Shown here piece after piece: positions 13,801-23,235 of a DNA stretch of 64,000 nucleotides (position 1 is the stretch's first letter; each line of letters starts with the position of its first letter). Where the stretch lies: positions 1-64,000 of the forward strand of contig NZ_CP009043.1 in assembly GCF_000736415.1 (NCBI RefSeq), given 5' to 3'. This DNA is from Campylobacter iguaniorum (lineage in GTDB: Bacteria; Campylobacterota; Campylobacteria; Campylobacterales; Campylobacteraceae). The notes below the pieces were generated by a model. The model was not told where the DNA came from. It was given only the letters and a program-made list of their open reading frames with translations, and made no database searches. A program made the translations under genes and the position numbers.

Positions 13801-13894
13801 TAAAATACAAGCTAGTAGCTGCTACTAAACTTATAATCACTGGAGCGATTACGCTTCTCCTTTTGTTGTTTGACTTTTTTGTTGAAGTCTTCAT
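10841..13894 (-). CDS. Autotransporter protein with beta-helix passenger
   Basis: The 1017-residue protein begins MKTSTKKSNNKRRSVIAPV with a long basic n-region and hydrophobic segment typical of extended signal peptides. Its passenger carries many GxVxGxxxxNxxVTxxxxxVxGxVYG-like repeats. A charged linker rich in Asp, Lys, Pro and Thr (about residues 640-700) precedes a C-terminal barrel from about 785 (FFEAGRGSYDSFN) to the last residue Y. The barrel aligns closely with that of the autotransporter at 8631, so the two are paralogues with different passengers. It has no homopolymer tract. The RBS AAAGGAAA lies before ATG 13894. The plus-strand ORFs inside it are shadows. Confidence 0.85.
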   Translation of the reverse strand: MKTSTKKSNNKRRSVIAPVIISLVAATSLYFTTTFDYVGKPHDVPIGGLQYGDMLEGINGNFHGGWDINALIYTVRNKSDNNIKSVIGSVLSDVNKLTADNKPWHVETYNHMSNNIIKVDNSTLDYVAGAILGNADSNLYDIFSTSLNTVTVNDSTINKRIFGGYNYWRMPFGNKVTVNNTKVKGGVYSSVYGNRTDLTQFGNMRPGINGVGENNTLTIANGSVIEGDAAGTYTKAENSSATTKNTRVTIDGSTVKGTVYGDGNDELLKNNTLTSSSDNAIVTIRNKSTVNHVYGAKKFNGNIDNSNVTGWAVGASTNKDKTIDKTNLTIGVNTTVKGRVIGANIRGNGSVTGGTVNVANSEVKRNVLGVWANGSGTIKNTTTSVNSSIVNGIIYGGKNEKDGSVIRNIVNISKKTIANGAIGGESNSGEVRDNIVNLSDDSIINGNVLGGKSSTGSTTNNTISIREGVDITGNVIGGEVHDGKFGGKATNNTVNLYGSINLPNSILYGGKTDNGHGDVLTGNTLNVTSNKIVAKDIRNFENINTKVTKATLNGSPIVNLTGDGLTDLSKTTVSVSNLGTSFEAKVVDKITLFSKPNGTISKPKNDIINTMQGVSRGVTIILNKSDKPVVNPDLKPVTPTDDSRAGTGTSTVDKDKDTDKPTVDPKDKDKELSEEDKPVANEVLPSESEEAAISTLDVDGTIGSTTINKKIKNIAETGIADMDAANSASALLDKYLSSEQISNQVGNSSFGLIDNKKIRYNSSGSHVDIKGINLIAGVSHKKENILHGVFFEAGRGSYDSFNSTTQGDVKGNGNSHHFGFGGLVKAELPSNFYAEGSARVGKVKSTYSSNDLGIGNAKAETKYNASKVYYGTHFGLGKIFDLGARSNLDLYSKVYYTRTGSKNVNLSSGEDIKFEAINSIVSKTGFRYGYGFNDNLNLYAGAALEHEFDSKIKAHNSFTNQNIEAPSVKGSTGLFELGVKLNPIGKNDKFSLDVNLQGLTGKKQGIAGGIETKYKLY

Positions 13895-14163
13895 TTAAAT
13901 ATTTCCTTTCTTAATAGTAAATATTTTGGAATGCTATCAACAAAAAATAGAAAAATAATCGACATAATTAATGAAATTTATTAGTGTTTATTATATATCT
14001 ATTAATAAATTTGGTTTTGTGTCTGAGTATTGGCTATTTAAATTTAAATTTGGATTAAATATTGTAATGAGAAAAAATATAAACTAGTAATTTAGTATAT
14101 CAAATTATTTGGTAAAAAATGTAAAATTTAGACTAAATTTAGCCCATGAAAGATGAGCTAAAT

Positions 14164-15801
14164 TTATTTCTTCATATTGATAGCTTTTTGTATCATTTGG
14201 TCGCTTGTAGTGATAGATTTCGCACTTGCGTCGTATGCTTTTTGGATGACTATCATATCAGTTAGAGCTGAGCCAAGATCCACGTTTGACATCTCTAATT
14301 TCCTATTTGAGATAGTTGCACCATAAATTACATCGCCATTTTTGTCTGTGTAAAATATCGGCTGACCCGAGTTTGAGCTGACTGCATATGTGTTGTCTCC
14401 GATCTTGGATAAGCCTTGATCATTTTGAAAATGATAGAGTGCTACTTTTGCCATTGTGGCTTGTTTGCCATTATCAAAAATAGCTACGATTTCTCCATTT
14501 GCATTCATAGTATAGTTTTTTAGTAGGCCTTCTTGCTCGCCGTCTTTTGTGATATTTAAGTTCAGATCTTGTCCAGCAAGCGATTTCATACCGTCAAATC
14601 CGCTATTTGGTACGTTTGGATCATAAAATGAGCCTAAATTTATCTCCACACCACCGATAGCTCCTAAAGTATTTGCGACTAATGCTCCATTTGGGCCAAA
14701 TTCCAAAGCTCCGTTTGATGTTTCTATCAAGGTATTATCTGGCGCGTAGAGATTTGCTACCACGTCCCAAGTCGTGCTATCTCCGGCTTGTGGAACTCGC
14801 TTTGTAAATTCCATTTTTATCACGTTTTTATCGCCATTTGCTGCTATCACATCAGTGCTGAAGTTTTGTTTATTTGGTATCTCTTGTTTGAGAGTTGCGT
14901 TTGCACTTATCACAAGTGGCTCTTCTAAATTTAGATTTTTAACTGATAAATTATCCACTTTGAAATTTCCATCAGCATCGGCATCGACTCTGGTTTGGAT
15001 AGATTTGCCATTTTTATCTGTTAGCGTGATATAGACGTCTTGACCATCATTTATGATTTGGATCTCTGGAGTGTCGTTTAGGTTTCCGCTGAGTGAAATT
15101 GTTTGGTTTGTCTCATCAAACGCTTGAGTAATTGCATCAGAATTTAGCTCTATAGTTGTGGTATCAACTATCTTTTGTGAGTCTAAATTTCCACTAAAAT
15201 CAACCTTTGTAGTCGCAATAGCTGGTATAAAAAGCAGATCTGGAAGCTTGATATTTGTTTGTGAGCCGACATCAGTGAGATTGATTGTATTGCCAGTAGG
15301 CACGGTGAAGGCTTGATTTGTAGCCATTGTCACGCCATTTACGAGTGTGTTGCCAAGCTTTTCAGTCGCATTTTGACTAAGAGTCGTTGGCGAAATCGTA
15401 GTCATCGTCCCTTGCAAAAACAGACCATTTCTATTTACTAAATTTCCTTCGCCATCGACGCCAAAATCGCCATTTCTAGTAAAATAAATATTGCCATCAC
15501 TTCCTCTAATACCAAAAAATCCATCGCCTTGTATAGCCATGTCAAAGACATTATCTGTGCTTGTCAGACTTCCTTGTTTGAAATTTAGTGAAGTGGCTGC
15601 AAGCGTGGAGCCAAGACCGATTTGTGATGTCGTAGGAGAAGAGGCAGTCTGTCCTAAAGTCTGATAAAACAAGCTTTTAAACTCAGCCGTGCTTGATTTA
15701 AAACCGACTGTATTTACGTTTGAGATATTATCAGCGACGACATCTAGCCCGTATCCTTGAGTCTTGACTCCACTTATTCCGTTGTAAAATGCACTCATCA
15801 T
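14164..15801 (-). CDS. flgE: Flagellar hook protein FlgE
   Basis: FlgE polymerises into the hook joining the flagellar rod to the filament. The 545-residue protein has the N-terminal rod/hook motif (YNGISGVKTQGYGLDVVADN, then ISNVNTVGFKSS). The FlgE/F/G central element AIQGDGFFGIRGSDGNIYFT comes next. The C-terminal helix IVIQKAYDASAKSITTSDQM is also typical. Two ATG codons in tandem open the gene; either 15801 or 15798 could be used. It is last in the fliK-flgD-flgE operon, 9 bp after flgD. Confidence 0.95.
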   Translation of the reverse strand: MMSAFYNGISGVKTQGYGLDVVADNISNVNTVGFKSSTAEFKSLFYQTLGQTASSPTTSQIGLGSTLAATSLNFKQGSLTSTDNVFDMAIQGDGFFGIRGSDGNIYFTRNGDFGVDGEGNLVNRNGLFLQGTMTTISPTTLSQNATEKLGNTLVNGVTMATNQAFTVPTGNTINLTDVGSQTNIKLPDLLFIPAIATTKVDFSGNLDSQKIVDTTTIELNSDAITQAFDETNQTISLSGNLNDTPEIQIINDGQDVYITLTDKNGKSIQTRVDADADGNFKVDNLSVKNLNLEEPLVISANATLKQEIPNKQNFSTDVIAANGDKNVIKMEFTKRVPQAGDSTTWDVVANLYAPDNTLIETSNGALEFGPNGALVANTLGAIGGVEINLGSFYDPNVPNSGFDGMKSLAGQDLNLNITKDGEQEGLLKNYTMNANGEIVAIFDNGKQATMAKVALYHFQNDQGLSKIGDNTYAVSSNSGQPIFYTDKNGDVIYGATISNRKLEMSNVDLGSALTDMIVIQKAYDASAKSITTSDQMIQKAINMKK

Positions 15802-15810
15802 GGCTTTGCC

Positions 15811-16515
15811 TTATTTTTCTGCTTCTGTAAATTCTCTAACATCGCTCATAGATACATACTCTCCAGCGATTTTGATTTTAGCCTCACCGTTTTCAAATTT
15901 GACCGCTTCGACTGGATAAGTTCCAAGAAGTGTCTCAGCGCTGTTGCCTTCTACATTTGTGTATTTTGCTTTGATTAGGTATTCACCAGGCAAGGTTTGG
16001 TCGCCGTTTTTGTCTGTTCCGTCCCAAGTGAATTTTTGTACCCCAGCAGATTTTTCGCCAAAATCGATAGTTTTTACGACATTGCCTTTTGTGTCATAGA
16101 CCTCGATTTGACCTGATCTTGTGGCGTCTTTGAAATACAAACTAAAATCGATTGAGCTAGTTGTTGTGTCTTTTGATACTGAGTTTGATAAATTTGCTAT
16201 CTTTCCAAGTGCGCTCATCGCAGTTAGTGAGTAGCTGCTTTGCATTTGAGTGGCTAGCTCTTGCATGATTTTGTTTGTGTTTTCTTGCATTTCTAAGCTG
16301 GCTAGCTGGCTGGTTTGCTCAAGCATACTTGCTGTATCCATAGGATCAGTTGGATCTTGGTATTGGAGTTCAGTAAGAAGGAGTTTCATAAACGCATCTT
16401 TATCAAGCGTTGCGTTTGGGTTGGTTCCAGTTCCAGCAGTGTTTGAGGCTTTTTGAGCTGCGTCTGCGGCTGCCCATTTGTCTGCTGTGAATTGCGTATC
16501 TGTAGTAGTTGCCAT
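15811..16515 (-). CDS. flgD: Flagellar hook assembly scaffold FlgD
   Basis: FlgD caps the growing hook. The protein shows the FlgD N-terminal motif LDKDAFMKLLLTELQYQDPTDPMD followed by MLEQTSQLASLEM, and a C-terminal FlgD Ig-like region with TFDWDGTDKNGDQTLPGEYL-type sequence (FTWDGTDKNGDQTLPGEY). Two ATG codons lie in tandem (16518 and 16515); AGGA is only 3 nt before the first and 6 nt before the second, so I favour 16515, giving 234 residues. It sits between fliK and flgE in one transcript. Confidence 0.95.
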   Translation of the reverse strand: MATTTDTQFTADKWAAADAAQKASNTAGTGTNPNATLDKDAFMKLLLTELQYQDPTDPMDTASMLEQTSQLASLEMQENTNKIMQELATQMQSSYSLTAMSALGKIANLSNSVSKDTTTSSIDFSLYFKDATRSGQIEVYDTKGNVVKTIDFGEKSAGVQKFTWDGTDKNGDQTLPGEYLIKAKYTNVEGNSAETLLGTYPVEAVKFENGEAKIKIAGEYVSMSDVREFTEAEK

Positions 16516-16561
16516 CATTTATCCTTTATTTTCTATATTTATCTAAGCAAATATTATTCCA

Positions 16562-18064
16562 TTAGAAGTATTTTGGTATGACTACTTCTAGGACTACGTT
16601 TTCTTCTTCGCCGCCATTTAAGGTATCTTCGAAATCAGCGTTGTAGTTTTTAAATTTGGTATTGCCGTTTTGCTCTTTGTTGCTTCCGTTTTGGTCGCTG
16701 AAGTTCATCTCAAGCTCTGTAAATCCCATATTTACAAGGCTGTTTTTAAACTCGGCTTGGTTTTGGAGAAAAAGTTGCATTGTTTGGTTATTGGAGTTGA
16801 AATTTATATGCAAATTATTTCCACGATTTATGAGCGTGACTTCGACTTCGCCTAAATTTGTCGGATTTAGAGTTAAGTGAAAACGCGTGATTGGTGGTTT
16901 GTATTCGCTAATTTTTTCTTGTAAATTTGATGCGAAACTCTCAAAAGTCTGCTTGACTTGGTTATTTTTGACTTGGAGTTTTGCGTTTGCGACTATGTCT
17001 TTGACAAGTGAGTTTGCATTGTTTTGCTGCTCGTTTTGGCTTCCGTTTTGCTCGTTTGACTGACTAGTTTGGGCGTCTGATTTTAACTCTTTTGTCTCTA
17101 AATTTAGTGATTTTATATCAAATTTAGTAGGCTCATTTACCTGCTCTTTTAGTGCTTTTTGAGTTATGCTAGCAAGATAATCATCCACGCTTACTTCTTT
17201 TTTGTTTTTTGTGGGAGCTTGTTTTGAGCTTGGTTGAGCTTGGTTTATATCTTCTGGTTTAGATTGCAAGGCCTGTTTTGTGAGCTCTTTTTCATCAGAT
17301 TTTTGGCTTGTTTTTAGCAAACTTTCTAAATTCACCTCTTTAGAGTTTGTGGGTTTGGTTTTTGTCTCTGTTTGGATCTCTTGAGTTTGCTCTTTTGATT
17401 TAGTTTTTGTCTCTGTTTTTTGGGCTAAATTTGTACTGACATTTTGCAGAAGTTTTGATAAATGTGCTGGTTCATCTTTTTTCGTGGTTTGGATCGCTGT
17501 TTGTATCTTTTTTTTGGTTATTTCGTTTAAGTTCATCTCTTTAAGGTCGAAAAATCCGCTTTTGCCAAGGTTTGTGAATTGTTCTTTTAGGGTTTTTATA
17601 TCCTCTTTTGTGACGCTGATTTTGCTTAATCCAAGATCAAATTTTTTGCTTAAATTTATAAGATCAACCAAGCTTTTTGCGTCTTTTATCTCATTTACAT
17701 TTTGCTCGATTGATAAAAATTTAGCCAAACTATCTGAAAAATTAGGAAATTTGCTTATGCTTTCCCCACCATTTAACGCTTCTAAAAGTCCTAAAATCTG
17801 GATAAAATTTGTATTTCCTAGTAAGGAATCATCTAAATTTTCTAAGCCAAGTCCCTGAGTTATGCTCTCTTTAGTGGCTTCATTTTTGGCTTTTTCTATG
17901 ATTTTTTTAGCGTCCGATTCTGAGATTTTTTCGTTTTTGTTTATGCTATTTAAGACCATATTTAAAAAATCAGTTGAGCTAGTTTCATCTGTAGGTAGCT
18001 CTGATTGGCTAGTTTGTTTTTGTGCTTGAGGTAGTGAATTTAGGGCTAAATTTAGAGCTTCCAT
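16562..18064 (-). CDS. fliK: Flagellar hook-length control protein FliK
   Basis: FliK is the secreted ruler that stops hook growth and switches the export apparatus to filament subunits. The N-terminal three quarters are low-complexity and rich in Lys, Gln, Thr, Ser and Glu, as is typical. The C-terminal Flg_hook domain shows RFHLTLNPTNLGEVEVTLI followed by LQNQAEFKNSLVNMGF. ATG 18064 is chosen over TTG 18070 because AGGA lies 6 nt before the ATG and abuts the TTG. It is the first gene of the hook operon behind a sigma-54 promoter. Confidence 0.88.
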   Translation of the reverse strand: MEALNLALNSLPQAQKQTSQSELPTDETSSTDFLNMVLNSINKNEKISESDAKKIIEKAKNEATKESITQGLGLENLDDSLLGNTNFIQILGLLEALNGGESISKFPNFSDSLAKFLSIEQNVNEIKDAKSLVDLINLSKKFDLGLSKISVTKEDIKTLKEQFTNLGKSGFFDLKEMNLNEITKKKIQTAIQTTKKDEPAHLSKLLQNVSTNLAQKTETKTKSKEQTQEIQTETKTKPTNSKEVNLESLLKTSQKSDEKELTKQALQSKPEDINQAQPSSKQAPTKNKKEVSVDDYLASITQKALKEQVNEPTKFDIKSLNLETKELKSDAQTSQSNEQNGSQNEQQNNANSLVKDIVANAKLQVKNNQVKQTFESFASNLQEKISEYKPPITRFHLTLNPTNLGEVEVTLINRGNNLHINFNSNNQTMQLFLQNQAEFKNSLVNMGFTELEMNFSDQNGSNKEQNGNTKFKNYNADFEDTLNGGEEENVVLEVVIPKYF

Positions 18065-18093
18065 AGGCAATCCTGTGAATTTTTATCTTTTGT

Positions 18094-18112
18094 ATGCAAA
18101 ACTCATTCCAAA
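18094..18112 (-). promoter_or_regulatory. Sigma-54 (RpoN) promoter of the fliK-flgD-flgE operon
   Basis: On the minus strand the sequence is TTTGGAATGAGTTTTGCAT. GG (18109-18108) and GC (18097-18096) are separated by exactly 10 bases, as in -24/-12 promoters, and TTGGAA...TTGC is the Campylobacter form. It lies about 30 bp before the fliK start. In this group RpoN with FlgR drives hook genes, so the context agrees. Confidence 0.85.
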
Positions 18113-18177
18113 TTTAAAACTCCAGTTAATTTTTGGTATATTTTTATAGTCGCAGAAAAAATTTAGTAAAATTTGGA

Positions 18178-18183
18178 TATAAT
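18178..18183 (+). promoter_or_regulatory. -10 box of bipA
   Basis: TATAAT preceded by TTTGGA is a near-perfect epsilonproteobacterial sigma-70 -10 element. It is located 36 bp upstream of the TTG start of bipA. Confidence 0.75.
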
Positions 18184-18218
18184 CGAGCCTTAAATTTAAA
18201 AATATCAAGGAAAAGCCT

Positions 18219-20027
18219 TTGGAAAAGATACGAAATATTGCAGTTATCGCCCACGTCGATCACGGTAAAACAACTATGGTCGATGAGCTCCTTAAACAAT
18301 CAGGAACTTTCACAGAGCACCAAGCTGTCGGTGAAAGGGTGATGGATAGCAATGACATTGAAAGAGAACGCGGAATCACAATTTTGTCTAAAAATACAGC
18401 TATTCGCTACAAAGATCACAAAATCAACATCATAGACACCCCAGGACACGCCGATTTCGGTGGTGAGGTCGAGCGTGTTTTGAAGATGGTTGATGGAGTT
18501 TTATTGCTTGTTGATGCTCAAGAAGGCGTTATGCCACAAACCAAATTTGTCGTGAAAAAAGCACTAAGCCTTGGACTAAAACCAATCGTAGTAGTAAACA
18601 AAATCGATAAACCAGCAGCTGATCCAGATCGCGTGATAAACGAGATTTTTGACCTGTTTGTCGCTCTTGATGCGACTGACGAGCAGCTTGAGTTCCCAGT
18701 GGTTTATGCTGCAGCAAAAAATGGTTATGCTAAGCTAAAATTAGATGATGAAAACGTGGATATGAAGCCACTTTTTGAGACTATTTTGGCAAATGTTCCA
18801 GAGCCAACTGGCAAAGATGAAAACCCACTTCAACTTCAAGTTTTCACACTTGATTATGATAACTATGTTGGCAAAATCGGTATCGCGCGTATTTTCAATG
18901 GTAAAATTTCAAAAAATCAAAACGTAATGTTAGCCAAGGCTGACGGCACTAAAACAACTGGTCGTATCAGTAAGCTTATAGGATTTTTCGGACTTGATAG
19001 AATGGATATAAACGAAGCTGGAACTGGCGATATCGTAGCGATCGCTGGATTCGAAACTCTTGATGTAGGTGACAGCGTCGTAGATCCAAATAACCCAATC
19101 CCACTTGACCCACTCCACATCGAAGAGCCGACACTTAGCGTTGTATTTAGCGTAAATGACTCTCCATTAGCTGGAACTGAGGGTAAATTTGTCACTTCAA
19201 ATAAGATTGATGAACGCCTTGAGAGCGAGATGAAAACAAATATCGCGATGAAATACGAAAACATCGGCGAGGGTAAATTTAAAGTAAGTGGTCGTGGTGA
19301 GCTTCAAATCACGATTTTGGCTGAAAATATGAGAAGAGAGGGCTTTGAGTTTTGTCTAGGTCGTCCAGAAGTCATAATCAAACAAATCGATGGCGTCAGA
19401 TGTGAGCCTTATGAGCTTCTTGTAATCGATTCTCCAGATGATTGTACTGGAACTGTTATCGAAAAACTTGGTAAAAGAAAAGCTGAAATGGTAAGCATGA
19501 ACCCAACAGGCGATGGTCAAACAAGAATTGAGTTTGAGATACCAGCGCGTGGATTAATCGGCTTTAGAAGTCAGTTCCTCACAGATACTAAAGGTGAGGG
19601 CGTGATGAACCACAGCTTTTTGGAGTTCCGCCCACTAAGTGGCTCAGTCGAGCATAGAAGTAATGGTGCTTTGATAAGTATGGAAAGTGGCGTGGCGCTT
19701 GCTTATTCGCTATTTAATCTTCAAGATCGTGGCGTGTTATTTTGCGATCCACAAACAAAGGTTTATGTAGGTATGATTATCGGTGAGCATAGCCGTCCAA
19801 ACGACCTTGATGTCAATCCTATCAAAGGCAAAAACCTTACAAACGTTCGTGCGAGTGGCTCAGATGATGCTATCAAACTTGTTCCACCACGCAAACACAG
19901 CCTTGAGCGTGCGCTTGAGTGGATAGAAGAAGATGAGCTAGTAGAGGTTACTCCTACTAATATCCGTATCCGCAAACGCTACCTTGACCCAACTATCAGA
20001 AAAAGAATGGCAAAGACAAAAGAGTAA
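18219..20027 (+). CDS. typA: Ribosome-associated translational GTPase BipA/TypA
   Basis: BipA is an EF-G-like GTPase that aids ribosome assembly and stress adaptation. The 602-residue length is standard. The G-domain motifs are AHVDHGKTT (residues 11-19), [23 protein letters not shown] and [10 protein letters not shown]. The BipA-specific C-terminus is present, with [18 protein letters not shown] and the end KRMAKTKE. The start is TTG 18219 with AAGGAAAA 8 nt upstream. The stop overlaps the next gene's ATG (TAATGA). Confidence 0.97.
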   Translation: MEKIRNIAVIAHVDHGKTTMVDELLKQSGTFTEHQAVGERVMDSNDIERERGITILSKNTAIRYKDHKINIIDTPGHADFGGEVERVLKMVDGVLLLVDAQEGVMPQTKFVVKKALSLGLKPIVVVNKIDKPAADPDRVINEIFDLFVALDATDEQLEFPVVYAAAKNGYAKLKLDDENVDMKPLFETILANVPEPTGKDENPLQLQVFTLDYDNYVGKIGIARIFNGKISKNQNVMLAKADGTKTTGRISKLIGFFGLDRMDINEAGTGDIVAIAGFETLDVGDSVVDPNNPIPLDPLHIEEPTLSVVFSVNDSPLAGTEGKFVTSNKIDERLESEMKTNIAMKYENIGEGKFKVSGRGELQITILAENMRREGFEFCLGRPEVIIKQIDGVRCEPYELLVIDSPDDCTGTVIEKLGKRKAEMVSMNPTGDGQTRIEFEIPARGLIGFRSQFLTDTKGEGVMNHSFLEFRPLSGSVEHRSNGALISMESGVALAYSLFNLQDRGVLFCDPQTKVYVGMIIGEHSRPNDLDVNPIKGKNLTNVRASGSDDAIKLVPPRKHSLERALEWIEEDELVEVTPTNIRIRKRYLDPTIRKRMAKTKE

Positions 20028-20677
20028 TGATAGAGCTAGAAAACACCAGAAAACGCCTCAGAAAGAAGCTTCTTGGTTTGCTTTGCTTTTCTGGTGGGCT
20101 TGGCTTTGTGGTCGGGCTTGGGCTATTTTTTTTCGATCCTGCAATGGCGTTTATAGGCGCCATTTTTATCACACTTCTAATATATTATTACTTTAAATTT
20201 AAGCTAACTTCTGAGTTTGAAGCGAGCTTAAAAGAGCAAGTTTTGGCTAAATTTGCTAGTGAGTTTGGGTTTGAGATTTTGAGCCAAGATGACCCTAAAA
20301 ATAACCCAAAAAGTGATTTTTTGTACTACTCAAATTTGCCTTTTAAAGATGTAAATTTTAGCTTTTATCCACTTTTTAAAACCAAAAATAGCGATGAAAT
20401 TTACGATGTTTGCTTGTTTGACGGGGATCAAATTTACTTTTATGGAATGTTTATAAAGGCGTTAAATTTAAGCGATTATGAAGAAAAAATAGCAAATTTA
20501 AAAGCGGTTTTTGGCTGCGAAATCAGCTGCAAATTTGACGCAAATGTAGCATTTATCTATATAAATCAAGGTCATGATAGCCTAGCGCTCAATCTCAAAA
20601 CTCCGCTAAATGATAACGGACTTGATATAAGCCAGTTTAGAGTAAAACTGCAAACAATACTAAAAAATTTAGCATAA
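20027..20677 (+). CDS. Membrane protein of unknown function (DUF3137-like)
   Basis: The 216-residue protein has two adjacent membrane segments (about residues 14-33 and 38-54) and then a soluble C-terminal domain containing YYSNLPFKDVNFSFYP and VCLFDGDQIYFYG. The arrangement is like DUF3137 family proteins, but I am not certain. It starts within the bipA stop codon and ends just before a strong terminator, so it is probably co-transcribed with bipA. Confidence 0.65.
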   Translation: MIELENTRKRLRKKLLGLLCFSGGLGFVVGLGLFFFDPAMAFIGAIFITLLIYYYFKFKLTSEFEASLKEQVLAKFASEFGFEILSQDDPKNNPKSDFLYYSNLPFKDVNFSFYPLFKTKNSDEIYDVCLFDGDQIYFYGMFIKALNLSDYEEKIANLKAVFGCEISCKFDANVAFIYINQGHDSLALNLKTPLNDNGLDISQFRVKLQTILKNLA

Positions 20678-20688
20678 AATTTAAAATC

Positions 20689-20715
20689 GTGCTAGAGAAA
20701 ATCCCTAGCACTTTT
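20689..20715. terminator. Bidirectional rho-independent terminator
   Basis: GTGCTAG (20689-20695) pairs with CTAGCAC (20705-20711) and is followed by TTTTAATTT. The complement also has an A/T-rich flank. It separates the bipA operon from the convergent molybdoenzyme gene. Confidence 0.85.
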
Positions 20716-20718
20716 AAT

Positions 20719-23235
20719 TTATTTGGCACCTTTTGGGGCTTTGAACGCATCAAGACCTAAGGCTTTGCCTTTGTAAAGTTCGATATTTACAAGTGCAGTG
20801 TGAGAGATGTTGCCGTTTGCAAGCTTGCTTGTAGGAATGTCCATGGTTAGGACATTTGCGCAACCATTTTTGCAAACTTTGCTATCAAATCCATCATACC
20901 ATGCTCCCTCTCTTAGTCTTACGACACCCTGCCTTATCTCATCGCTTACGACGACGCCAGCTAAGACCTCGCCACGTTTGTTATAGACTCTAACCAAATC
21001 GCCAGTTTTTACTCCAATGTCTTTTGCGTCTTTTGGATTTATTGTGATAGGCTCACGACCAGCTACAGCGTAGTTTTCTCTTAGGCTAGTATTGTTTTGT
21101 TGGGAGTGAAGACGATCGGTTGGGTGGACGCTTAGCATATGGAACTTAGCTGGTTTATCCTTCATGCCAAGCCATTCGACTGGCTCAAACCATTTTGGAT
21201 ACGCAGCGCAATCATCGTATTTCATCGCTTCTATGGTATCAGAGTAAATTTCAATCAGTCCTGATGGCGTGCCAAGAGCGTTTAAGATAGGGTCTTCTCT
21301 AAACTCGCCAAATCTCACCCAAGAGCTACTTTCCATAGTTGGGGCAAATGTAGTTGGCTCGTTTTTATTCCACCACTCATCAAATTTAGGCATACTCACG
21401 CCTAGAGCTACGTTTGCATTTACAGCGTTTGCAGCTACGTTGTAAAACTCTTCTAGCCAGTCCATCTCAGTCTTGCCATTTGCAGTATAAACCTCTACTA
21501 GTCCATCAGCGTAAGCCTTGCATAAATCGCTAAATACTTGATAATCATCTTTTGCGCCATTTTGTTTTTCTACGACTTGCTTTATTGGAGCTATATCCAT
21601 GTTTGAGTAGTCTCCAGTCATGGTAAGGTCGTTTCTTTCGTATTGGCTAGTTACTGGGAAGACTATGTCTGCCATTTTAGCTGTTGGGGTCCAGTAGATC
21701 TCATTGACAACTACTGTGCGTGGTTTTCGCCAAGCTTTTATGTTTGTGTTTGTATCTTGGTGCTGGGTTAGTGGATTGCCGCCTGCCCAGTAGATGAAGT
21801 CTATGTCTGGATATGTTATTTTGTTGCCATTGTGGTCGATTGTTTTGCCTGGATTTAGCAATGCATCAGCTATTCTAGCCACTGGAAATGCGCTATCAGT
21901 TGCTTTTTGTAGCCAGCTTTGGCTAGCTGAGTTTGAGACTGCTGAGCTATTTGCTAAACCTATAAATTTATTGTTTTCAATCACACCAAGACTAGCAGCA
22001 TTTATACCCCCAAGCACACCGCCAGCGCAAGTAGGAGCTCCACCATTGCTGTAGTGATAGCTTAGTCCAAATCCACCACCAGGAAGTCCTATTTGACCAA
22101 GCATACTAGCTAGAGTTACAAGCATCCAGTGAGGTTGCTCGCCGTGATGAGCTCTTTGCATGCCCCAGCCACTCATTAGCATTGTGCGGTTTTTATAAAA
22201 TTTAATAGCTAGTTCTTTGATGATTTTTTCATCAATTCCACAAATTTGACTTGCCCAAGCTGGAGTTTTTGGAGTTTTGTCTGTTTGTCCAAGCAAATAT
22301 GGCAAAAATTTATCAAATCCAATAGTGTATTCTTCTAAGAATTTTTTATCATAGTTTTTGGTTTCATATAGATGATAAGCCATACCAAGCATCATGGCTA
22401 CATCTGTGTTTGGCACTGGAGCTATCCAGCTAGCTTTGTCACCGAAGTATTTGGCGGTTTCGCTTTTTACTGGGTCTATGATGATGATTTCTTTGCCACT
22501 ATTTTTAAGCTCTTCAAAGTATTTAAACCCTTGCTCATCAGTCGAGCTCCAAGCAATCCTCAAAGTAGAAATGGGATTCATACCCCACATTACTACTACT
22601 TTTGAGCTTTCTAGCACTACGGGCCAGCTGGTTTGTTGCTCATAGACTTCTATGCCACCTACGACGTGAGGCATGATGATCTGAGTAGCACCAGTAGAAT
22701 AATCACCCAAAGTACCAGTAAATCCACCGCTTAAATTCATAAATCTATGGAGCAGAATTCTTGGGTTGTGAAATTTGCCACTACTATACCAGCCATAGCT
22801 TCCTGCAAAAATGCTTTGGCTGCCTTTTTGCTTTCTGGTTTTTTTAAGCTCTCTTGCGACTAGTTTTATCGCATCTTCGTATTTGACTTCTACCCACTCA
22901 TCTATGCCTCTTAGCTCTGGTTTTGGGCTATCTGGATTTTGCAAATAGCTTTTTCTCACCATTGGGGCTTTTATACGAGTTTTGTATACTAAATCTGGCA
23001 TAGTGTATTGAAGTGGATTTGGTATTTTTGAGGTGATTTGATGAGGTTGTGAGCTGATAACTTTACCGTTTTTTACGGTGGCTTTTAGCATACCCCAGTG
23101 AGCTGCTGTAAATACGGTGCCATTTTTGATTATTGCTGTATTTGGGCTAGCAAACATACTACTTGGGATTAATGGAGCTAGCGACAGGGCTGCTCCAGCT
23201 TTTAAAAAGCTTCTTCTGCTATTATTTGTTTTCAT
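20719..23235 (-). CDS. torA: Tat-exported molybdopterin oxidoreductase, TMAO/DMSO reductase family
   Basis: A periplasmic reductase of the TorA/BisC/DMSO reductase family, likely using TMAO, DMSO or related S/N-oxides as electron acceptor. The 838-residue protein has a twin-arginine signal (NSRRSFLKAGAAL). GSYGWYSSGKFHNP contains the serine that coordinates molybdenum in this family, and the C-terminal MGD-binding domain is present. ATG 23235 is chosen because AGGAGA lies just before it; upstream residues would overlap the cytochrome gene. Its start overlaps the cytochrome stop by 4 bp (ATGA). The pair resembles Cj0264c/Cj0265c of C. jejuni. Exact substrate is not visible in the sequence. Confidence 0.88.
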   Translation of the reverse strand: MKTNNSRRSFLKAGAALSLAPLIPSSMFASPNTAIIKNGTVFTAAHWGMLKATVKNGKVISSQPHQITSKIPNPLQYTMPDLVYKTRIKAPMVRKSYLQNPDSPKPELRGIDEWVEVKYEDAIKLVARELKKTRKQKGSQSIFAGSYGWYSSGKFHNPRILLHRFMNLSGGFTGTLGDYSTGATQIIMPHVVGGIEVYEQQTSWPVVLESSKVVVMWGMNPISTLRIAWSSTDEQGFKYFEELKNSGKEIIIIDPVKSETAKYFGDKASWIAPVPNTDVAMMLGMAYHLYETKNYDKKFLEEYTIGFDKFLPYLLGQTDKTPKTPAWASQICGIDEKIIKELAIKFYKNRTMLMSGWGMQRAHHGEQPHWMLVTLASMLGQIGLPGGGFGLSYHYSNGGAPTCAGGVLGGINAASLGVIENNKFIGLANSSAVSNSASQSWLQKATDSAFPVARIADALLNPGKTIDHNGNKITYPDIDFIYWAGGNPLTQHQDTNTNIKAWRKPRTVVVNEIYWTPTAKMADIVFPVTSQYERNDLTMTGDYSNMDIAPIKQVVEKQNGAKDDYQVFSDLCKAYADGLVEVYTANGKTEMDWLEEFYNVAANAVNANVALGVSMPKFDEWWNKNEPTTFAPTMESSSWVRFGEFREDPILNALGTPSGLIEIYSDTIEAMKYDDCAAYPKWFEPVEWLGMKDKPAKFHMLSVHPTDRLHSQQNNTSLRENYAVAGREPITINPKDAKDIGVKTGDLVRVYNKRGEVLAGVVVSDEIRQGVVRLREGAWYDGFDSKVCKNGCANVLTMDIPTSKLANGNISHTALVNIELYKGKALGLDAFKAPKGAK

